Source: Chthoniobacterales bacterium
GTDB lineage: Bacteria; Verrucomicrobiota; Verrucomicrobiia; Chthoniobacterales; UBA10450
Direction: 5' to 3'
Assembly (NCBI GenBank): GCA_013821455.1
Contig: JACDGS010000007.1
Span: 1-64,000, forward strand
Length of the DNA: 64,000 bases
Shown here one piece after another: positions 55,723 to 64,000 of this stretch; positions within the stretch are counted from its first letter, which is position 1; each line of letters opens with the position of its first letter. Under the pieces are notes generated by a model, which worked only from the letters and a program-made list of their open reading frames with translations, was not told the origin of the DNA and made no database searches. The translations under genes and the position numbers were made by a program.

Positions 55723-58536
55723 GTGACGGATTTCACCATGCGGTTGCGCAAACGTCTTCTTTTTTTAGGTGCGATCCTGCTGCTTCTTGGGGTCTTAACC
55801 GCCCTGCTCGCACCTTACGCGGTCGCGCGGGGCTTGCGCGTCTGGCTGGGCTGGGCGGCGCGCCAGGAGGGCGTCGCGATCAACATGGCCGGAATCGATG
55901 CACCATTTTTGCACGCGATCACGATCGACCAAGTGCGTCTCGCGCCCGGTCCGGACGACGCGCGGGCGATAGACCTGCAAGCCAGTCGCGTCATCCTCGA
56001 TTTAAATTTCCGCGGTTGGCTTTTCTCCCGGCGCGCCCGTTTGCTCCACTCTGTTCGCGTCGAGCATTTGCGCGGTCGGATTCAACGCACAAAAGCGAGC
56101 CGCGCAAGACTCGACTGGCGCAGTCTGCATCGTTTACTTCCGGACGTTTTCGGTTTCCAGGACGCCGATCTCGATGTGACGACGGACGAGACCGCGTTCG
56201 CTTTTCATGGGGTCAACCTCAACGGCAGCGACGTGGAATCGGGCAGCTTTACGGCGCACGACATCCACGTGACCTCGCCCATTCTGCGCCAGAACTTCAC
56301 CGAACTGCGCGGCGCCACGGCGTGGGACGGCGAGCGCCTAACGATCGCAGGATTGCCGCTCGTGAGGGGGCTCGATCTGGAAACTCTAACCATCGATCTT
56401 TCACGCCTAACGAAAAGGCAGCTCGGGCTCGATTTTCAACTGGACGCTTTTGGCGGAACCTTGCGTGTCAGCGTCCAAGGCAGCGGCGGCGAGAAAAAAT
56501 TTGGTCTCGATCTGGCTGGATCGGCCGCGAATATTTCCCTCGCGCAAATTTCGGCAGCGGCCGGTTTGCTCGAGCCACTCACCGGTTCGGTGCACGCGGC
56601 GCAATTCACCTTCCGCGGAAGCCCGGGAGAATTTCTCGACGCTACGGCTTCGATCTGGATCGAGCTTTCGGATTTCGCGTGGCGCGAACGGCGCGGCGAC
56701 CATCTCGTCTTCGGCGCGACTTATTACGATCGCCGGCTGCAGGTCGAGCAGCTTTACGTGCAGCAGCAGCCTAACGAACTGACTGTGAACGGCGAGTTTC
56801 TCTGGCCGAAACCGCCGGCCAGGTGGAACGCGCTGCAGTTTCGCGGCGTGGTGAATGCGGCCATCCCGGATGCTAATGCGTTTGCGCAGCTTTTCGGCGC
56901 GCAAGCGGGGGATTTTTCCGGCGCGCTCTCGGCCCGCGGTGAAATCGATTCTCTCGATCCCTCGGCGCACGGTCGCCTCGGTTTTCGCGGAGATGGCCTG
57001 CGCTTTCGCGGCGTCTCTCTCGATTCGTTAGGCGGAATTTTCCAGCTCCAAGGTTCCGAGGCGACGCTCGCCAACCTGGAGATTCGCCACGGCGACGATT
57101 TTTTGCGCGGGCACGGGACCGCGGACCTCACCGGGGCGCATCGTTACTCTGCCCGTCTCACCGGAGCGATCGGAAATCTGTTGGAGTATGCGCCCGTTCT
57201 CCCGGCTGCGTGGCGAGCTTCGAAGATTGGCGGCGGCGTCACCTTTGACTGGACAGGCGACGGCACCGCGGCGGCGCATTCGGGAACGATGCAGATTTTT
57301 GCGCACAGTTTGCAATTGCCGTTCGCGGCCCTGCGTGCGCCGATCGATGTCACGCTCGAAGGCACCTATTCGCCGCAGGATGTTTTCTTTCGCACTTTCA
57401 AATTGGCCGACGATCGCATCTCGTTAGGCGGTTTCCTCATGCTCGGTCCGGATTTCGTCGAGCTGCAGGCGCTTCAGATGACCCTCGATGGAATGCCGCG
57501 AGTCAGTGGCACGCTTTTTCTGCCGTTGAGCTTCGAGCGCTGGCGCAAATCCTTCAGCCTGCTCGACGCTCTGGAGGAGCGGCAAAAATTCGACGTCGAT
57601 TTGATGGTTGATAATTTTGACCTCGCGGAACTTCCGCGCGCGCTTGGAGAAGCGGGCGCGACGAGCGGATTGCTCAGCGGCAAGCTGGCCGCTTACGGCC
57701 CGCTCTCCGCGCTACAGCTCACCACCAATTGGCGGTTACAAAACCTTGGGCCTTCCGCGAAGCCGAATACGATCGACTTCGATTCGCACATCGAAGGGGG
57801 AAGAGCCGACGCGAATCTGCGCGCGCAGTTCGGCGTCAGCGCGCCGTTGCGCGTGAGCACTTCGCTGCCACTGCGCTTGGAGAAGAAGAGTTTCGAAGAC
57901 GGCTCGATTGTCGATCAAACGAAACCATTTTGGCTCACGCTGGATTGCCCGGCGTTGTTCCCGTCGATGATGCCGGAAAAGCTTCGGCCTTTTGGCGTGA
58001 AGAGCGGGCTTGTCTCCGGGCAGATCGTTTATTCAGGAACTGTGTCCACGCCTATCATCGATGGGAGCGCGGAATTCCTCGATCTGAAAATAAATCCGCC
58101 ACCGCCCCTGCCGGCGTTGACTAATCTCACGGCCGCGCTGCGCTTTGGAAACAGGGAGGCCGTAATCGATCGGCTTGCTGTCGATCTCGATGGAATCTCC
58201 ACGGAAGGGCGAGGCAGCCTAACGACGACGCCCTCTTCGTTTGCGCTCACTCTCCAAACGGCGCCGGGAAGTCTCGCGCTGGCGGGCATCCCCGCGCGCG
58301 GGAGCGAAATCTCCGATGTCCGGCTTTTCGGCGACGCGCCCGGACAGCAGCCGGTAAAGCTCCAGGAAGTCATCGTTAGGGGAAAGACCGGCGCGAACAA
58401 TTTCAGCCTAACGATTCGGTCGGACGCCGGACAGACGACCTTATTTGTCGATCCTCGCGCCGCCTCGACGGCGGGACCGCTGCTTCTTCATCCGATCGAG
58501 CCGTCGCTCAATGATAAAGGAAACCTGTGGCCGTGA
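55723..58536 (+). CDS. AsmA/TamB-like large envelope protein
   Basis: 937 residues; GTG start at 55723 or ATG at 55738. One N-terminal TM helix (LLFLGAILLLLGVLTALLAP), then a long beta-rich, repetitive periplasmic region: IDQVRLAPGPDDARAIDLQA, GHGTADLTGAHRYSARLTG, GLLSGKLAAYGPLSALQLTT, GIVYS-type strands, characteristic of AsmA-like proteins that may ferry lipids between membranes. A TamB C-terminal autotransport-like domain is not evident. It carries seven exact 9-mers. The 3' end overlaps the convergent small gene by 29 bp. Confidence 0.8.
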   Translation: MTDFTMRLRKRLLFLGAILLLLGVLTALLAPYAVARGLRVWLGWAARQEGVAINMAGIDAPFLHAITIDQVRLAPGPDDARAIDLQASRVILDLNFRGWLFSRRARLLHSVRVEHLRGRIQRTKASRARLDWRSLHRLLPDVFGFQDADLDVTTDETAFAFHGVNLNGSDVESGSFTAHDIHVTSPILRQNFTELRGATAWDGERLTIAGLPLVRGLDLETLTIDLSRLTKRQLGLDFQLDAFGGTLRVSVQGSGGEKKFGLDLAGSAANISLAQISAAAGLLEPLTGSVHAAQFTFRGSPGEFLDATASIWIELSDFAWRERRGDHLVFGATYYDRRLQVEQLYVQQQPNELTVNGEFLWPKPPARWNALQFRGVVNAAIPDANAFAQLFGAQAGDFSGALSARGEIDSLDPSAHGRLGFRGDGLRFRGVSLDSLGGIFQLQGSEATLANLEIRHGDDFLRGHGTADLTGAHRYSARLTGAIGNLLEYAPVLPAAWRASKIGGGVTFDWTGDGTAAAHSGTMQIFAHSLQLPFAALRAPIDVTLEGTYSPQDVFFRTFKLADDRISLGGFLMLGPDFVELQALQMTLDGMPRVSGTLFLPLSFERWRKSFSLLDALEERQKFDVDLMVDNFDLAELPRALGEAGATSGLLSGKLAAYGPLSALQLTTNWRLQNLGPSAKPNTIDFDSHIEGGRADANLRAQFGVSAPLRVSTSLPLRLEKKSFEDGSIVDQTKPFWLTLDCPALFPSMMPEKLRPFGVKSGLVSGQIVYSGTVSTPIIDGSAEFLDLKINPPPPLPALTNLTAALRFGNREAVIDRLAVDLDGISTEGRGSLTTTPSSFALTLQTAPGSLALAGIPARGSEISDVRLFGDAPGQQPVKLQEVIVRGKTGANNFSLTIRSDAGQTTLFVDPRAASTAGPLLLHPIEPSLNDKGNLWP

Positions 58537-58867
58537 TCACTTTGCCATCGCGCACCAACGCCGTGTGTTTTTGCGGCCCGGTATAGGATCCGAAAACGTT
58601 GCGCGCGTTGACGGTGAACTCGACGAGATAACCGGACACTTGCTGATCCTTCGTCACCGCCAATTGTCCGGGCTTGGGCTCGCCTAACCATTTTACCTGT
58701 ACGCTCTTCGGATCGCCAAGGCTCGAGTTCAGCCAAGCGGTCACGATTTCGCGATAATTTTGCGGATACGCTCCGTAATCCGGCGCGGGACTTTGCGCGC
58801 GCTCGATGGTTGGCTGCAGAATGACCAGCGCGCAGAGCAGCGGGAGTAGCTGGGCGATCCGTCTCAT
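58508..58867 (-). CDS. Small exported protein of unknown function
   Basis: 119 residues from the ATG at 58867 with a signal peptide (IAQLLPLLCALVILQPTI). The mature part, with YREIVTAWLNSSLGDPKSVQ and GYLVEFTVNARNVFGSYTGP, looks like a small beta-type domain found in other secreted proteins of unknown function. It overlaps the AsmA-like gene (opposite strand) by 29 bp at the 3' ends and is divergent from the M48 gene. Confidence 0.7.
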   Translation of the reverse strand: MRRIAQLLPLLCALVILQPTIERAQSPAPDYGAYPQNYREIVTAWLNSSLGDPKSVQVKWLGEPKPGQLAVTKDQQVSGYLVEFTVNARNVFGSYTGPQKHTALVRDGKVITATGFLYH

Positions 58868-58953
58868 CGCTTCAGCGTAGCGTCCGGCCGCACGATGTCG
58901 AGACTGCGAGAAAGATGCTTTCGTCGCGGCGAACATTTCCGTATCCGTTACGC

Positions 58954-60273
58954 ATGCGAATTTTTCTTCTCTCGCTTCTGGCCGGCTCTTTCTTGCTTAC
59001 GGGCATCGCCCCGGCCTCCGCGCAGCCCACGCCCGCCCGCCTAACGACCTCGGACCAGGCCCCACAAACGCTCGACCCGGCCGCGGCCACGCAAGCCTGG
59101 CTCGCCACCGTGCCGGCGGACAAGCGCGCCGCTTCCGATGCGTATTTCGAAGGCGGTTACTGGCTCATCCTTTGGGATTTTCTTCTCGGCGCGGCCATCT
59201 CGATTTTCTTTCTCGCCAGCGGGCTTTCCGCGCGACTGCGCGATTTCGCGGAACGGAAGACGCGCTTCAAGGCGATGCAGGTCGCCCTTTACGCGGTCTG
59301 CTACGTCGTGATCAGCGCAGTCATTTCGTTTCCGCTCGATGTCTATTCGCAATATTTTCGTGAGCATCAGTACGGCTTGGCGACACAGACATTTGGCCCT
59401 TGGTTTGGGGAGCGCTTGACCGCATTCGCGATCACGATCGTCGCGGCCGCTTTGGTTCTGATTGTTCTCTATGCAGTTTTCCGGCGGGCGCCGCGGACTT
59501 GGTGGCTTTGGGGCACTGGCGTCGCCATTATCTTTGCCGTTTTTGGATCACTCATCGCGCCGGTCTTTATCGAACCGATTTTCAATAAGTATAAGCCGCT
59601 CGCCGATCCGAAAATCAGCGCGTCGATTCTGGCCATGGCTTCGGCGAATGAAATCCCCGTGCACCAGGTTTTCGAAGTCGATGCCTCGCGGCAAAGCAAT
59701 CGCGTGAGCGCGAACGTCTCCGGCATTTTTGGGACGACGCGGATCGCGCTGAACGACAACTTGCTCAAGCAATGCACCCTGCCGGAAATCCGCGCGGTCA
59801 TGGCGCACGAGATGGGCCATTACGTGCTTAATCACTCGATGAAGCTGATTTTGTATTCGAGCGTTTTCCTCTTCGTCGGTTTCGCGTTGATGCGAGCGCT
59901 TTTCGATCGCTGTGTGCGGCGCTGGGGCAGTAGTTGGGGCGTGCGCGGGATTGCGGATCCGGCCGGGCTGCCGCTCATCGCGCTACTTTTTTCGACCTAC
60001 TTTTTCCTGCTCACTCCGTTGCTGAATACCGCCACGCGCGTGACCGAACGTGAGGCTGACGCTTTTGGCATCAACACGGCGCGGGAGGCCGATGGCTTCG
60101 CCAAAGTCGCGCTGAAACTCGGCGCTTATCGCAAGCTCGATCCCGGTCCGTGGGAGGAAATCATTTTCTTCGATCACCCGAGCGGGCGCGCGCGCATCCG
60201 CATGGCGATGGATTGGAAAGCCGCCAACCTTCCGGCGGGCGATGCCGGGAAACCGCTCACGGTTTCTCGTTAG
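58954..60273 (+). CDS. M48-family (Ste24-like) membrane metallopeptidase
   Basis: About 439 residues from the ATG at 58954 (an upstream ATG at 58915 also in frame). Signal or first TM (MRIFLLSLLAGSFLLTGIA), then further TM helices and the zinc site MAHEMGHYVLNHSMK (HEMGH) with the downstream Glu in TEREADAFGINTAREADG. This is the CAAX-prenyl protease 1 architecture. It degrades or processes membrane proteins. The stop codon is the TAG of a TCGTTAGGC copy (60267). The convergent S1/P1 nuclease gene ends 1 bp away. Confidence 0.9.
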   Translation: MRIFLLSLLAGSFLLTGIAPASAQPTPARLTTSDQAPQTLDPAAATQAWLATVPADKRAASDAYFEGGYWLILWDFLLGAAISIFFLASGLSARLRDFAERKTRFKAMQVALYAVCYVVISAVISFPLDVYSQYFREHQYGLATQTFGPWFGERLTAFAITIVAAALVLIVLYAVFRRAPRTWWLWGTGVAIIFAVFGSLIAPVFIEPIFNKYKPLADPKISASILAMASANEIPVHQVFEVDASRQSNRVSANVSGIFGTTRIALNDNLLKQCTLPEIRAVMAHEMGHYVLNHSMKLILYSSVFLFVGFALMRALFDRCVRRWGSSWGVRGIADPAGLPLIALLFSTYFFLLTPLLNTATRVTEREADAFGINTAREADGFAKVALKLGAYRKLDPGPWEEIIFFDHPSGRARIRMAMDWKAANLPAGDAGKPLTVSR

Positions 60274-60274
60274 G

Positions 60275-61447
60275 CTACTTGTCGTTAGGCGAGGGCGTGG
60301 GCGTGTCGTTAGGCGACGGTTCGGGTGCAGGGGCGGAGTTCATGGTCTGCTTGAGCAAATCCGCCAGCCGCCAGCCGGCGAGGTGCATCTCATGAAGCAC
60401 GACTTTGGCCGACCACGTACGGTAGGAAACACCGTCCGGCATGGCACGTTCCACCGCGTCGCCGAGCGCGACCGTTTTCTCGTGATCGAGCCCGGGATGC
60501 ACGTGCTCGAAGCTGAGCCGCACGTGCGCCGCGCGCGCGAGCGGAAGGATTTCGTCGGCCCACGCCTCCGGATATTTTTCCAACGGCAAATCCGCCGGCA
60601 GCTTCCAGTGCTTCGGCGCGTCCTTGGCCAGGCGCTTCGCGAGCGCTTCCTCGCCCGCGTCCATTTTGGCGCGGCGCTCTTCCTTCGGCATCGTTAGGGG
60701 AGGTTGCGGCAGGTTGGCGAAAACCGTTTCGCTGTCCCAATAACCGTGGAGCTTCGGATGTTTCGCGGCGAAGGGCGGGGGCGTGCCGTTTAGCTGCAAA
60801 TGCAGAGAGTTACCGCCTTCATCCGCGAACGTTTCTCCCGGCTGATCGGGATTGGCCGGCTGGCCTTGCGCGTCAAAGTATTCCGCGCCGACATGCAGCG
60901 GCTGATGAATGTCGCCGACGAAATGCGCGAGTAAGATCACCGCGATTGGTTTCGTGATCGCGCGCACGTTTTCTTCCGGCTCTTCGCCCCGGAGGACCGC
61001 AATGCAGGAGCGCATCATGTGCACGATGTCCCATTGCGTCCGGCCGGCTTTGCCATCGGTATATTTCTCGAGCGGCTCAGCCAGCGGCACGTCGGTGTAG
61101 TGAAACCAGTGATGGTTCGGCACCGCCGAATTTTCGTCCTCGTTAGGCGGATTGGCCTTCCAAAACGCGCGCAACTGCTCGGCGATTTTTGGATGCGAGG
61201 AAAAGTAACTTTGCACCATGGGATCGTCGACGCCTTTGGCATCCCACTGCTTGATCGTATCGGGAATGATCGCGACCTCACGCAGAGTGTAACCGTCGAG
61301 CAGCTCGGAAACCTTTGCGCCCGTCGGCGTGTGCGCGAGGAGCTTGTCGGCGATCTCGCCGATGATCTGATGACCTTCAGGACCGTACGCTCGGGCAGGA
61401 GCAAGTGCCGCGAAGAGGAGCAAAAGGGAAAGCCTGAATTTCTTCAT
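60275..61447 (-). CDS. Exported S1/P1-like nuclease
   Basis: 390 residues. Signal MKKFRLSLLLLFAALAPARA, then YGPEGHQIIGEIADKLL, whose start is close to the mature N-terminus that supplies a zinc ligand in this family; then HHWFHYTDVPLA, and VILLAHFVGDIHQPLHVGAE with the zinc-binding His and Asp residues. Such enzymes cut single-stranded DNA and RNA with three zinc ions. The C-terminus is unusual: EPSPNDTPTPSPNDK, where each SerProAsnAsp is encoded by a 9-mer copy (60306, 60282), and a third copy lies after the stop (60267). If this protein faces the outside, it degrades nucleic acids around the cell. Confidence 0.9.
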   Translation of the reverse strand: MKKFRLSLLLLFAALAPARAYGPEGHQIIGEIADKLLAHTPTGAKVSELLDGYTLREVAIIPDTIKQWDAKGVDDPMVQSYFSSHPKIAEQLRAFWKANPPNEDENSAVPNHHWFHYTDVPLAEPLEKYTDGKAGRTQWDIVHMMRSCIAVLRGEEPEENVRAITKPIAVILLAHFVGDIHQPLHVGAEYFDAQGQPANPDQPGETFADEGGNSLHLQLNGTPPPFAAKHPKLHGYWDSETVFANLPQPPLTMPKEERRAKMDAGEEALAKRLAKDAPKHWKLPADLPLEKYPEAWADEILPLARAAHVRLSFEHVHPGLDHEKTVALGDAVERAMPDGVSYRTWSAKVVLHEMHLAGWRLADLLKQTMNSAPAPEPSPNDTPTPSPNDK

Positions 61448-61506
61448 GCGAGAATCAGCCTAACGAAAACGTCCCGAACACGCGAGCAGTTCCACTAAAC
61501 GCTCGC

Positions 61507-64000
<2,494 letters not shown>

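Overview
The window looks like a chromosomal stretch of a Gram-negative, aerobic, GC-rich bacterium, most likely of the phylum Verrucomicrobiota (Chthoniobacter/Udaeobacter-like). The placement rests on an alternative complex III (act) cluster joined to a caa3-type oxidase, a proline-rich ExbB-ExbD-TonB-ExbD operon and many secreted proteins. It is an inference from gene content. There is no rRNA, tRNA, CRISPR array, prophage or recognisable insertion sequence.

Layout. 1-4.7 kb: end of a sortilin-like beta-propeller protein and an APC permease. 4.9-10 kb: an accessory-looking island with a NYN nuclease, a PIN-GNAT-PUA fusion overlapping an ASCH gene, a Tat-exported asparaginase, a DUF4870 protein and a MazEF pair. 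10.1-12.4 kb: a decayed gene, a DUF486 membrane protein and a TPR gene broken by two frameshifts. 12.5-23.1 kb: aspS, hisS, a Thr-rich secreted protein, galE, a 3D-domain lipoprotein, a PdeM-like phosphoesterase, mscL, an unusual leuS and rdgB. 23.1-30.8 kb: TonB energising operon, FAH-family enzyme, phosphodiester glycosidase, DegP-like protease and kamA. 31-37.4 kb: glycosidase-like protein, topoisomerase IB, exported cyanophycinase-like peptidase, GNAT and GH15. 37.6-50.6 kb: actABCDEF, a small membrane protein, sco, coxB, coxA, a lipid-kinase-family gene and a phosphoesterase, mostly with 1-8 bp overlaps; this is a quinol-to-oxygen electron-transfer module. 50.7-64 kb: lipoprotein, ald, yqgE, recF, transglutaminase, DUF4230, AsmA-like protein, M48 protease, S1/P1 nuclease and smc (running off the end).

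Two things stand out. First, the 9-mer TCGTTAGGC (reverse complement GCCTAACGA) occurs about 85 times, 44 on + and 41 on -, where about 0.5 would be expected. It lies inside genes, between genes, in tandem and inverted pairs, and supplies several stop codons. Density, lack of strand bias and a halo of one-mismatch copies resemble the DNA uptake sequences of Neisseria and Pasteurellaceae; I know of no such system described in this phylum. It is missing from about 3.7 to 10.1 kb, which supports recent acquisition of that island. Second, the leucyl-tRNA synthetase carries an in-frame insertion of about 190 residues, with foreign-looking codons, resembling BECR-fold nuclease domains of phage and mobile-element proteins.

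The intergenic regions also carry several inverted-repeat families, including GTCATCCCGAGCG-type elements, ACAGGATT-type elements and REP-like hairpins.
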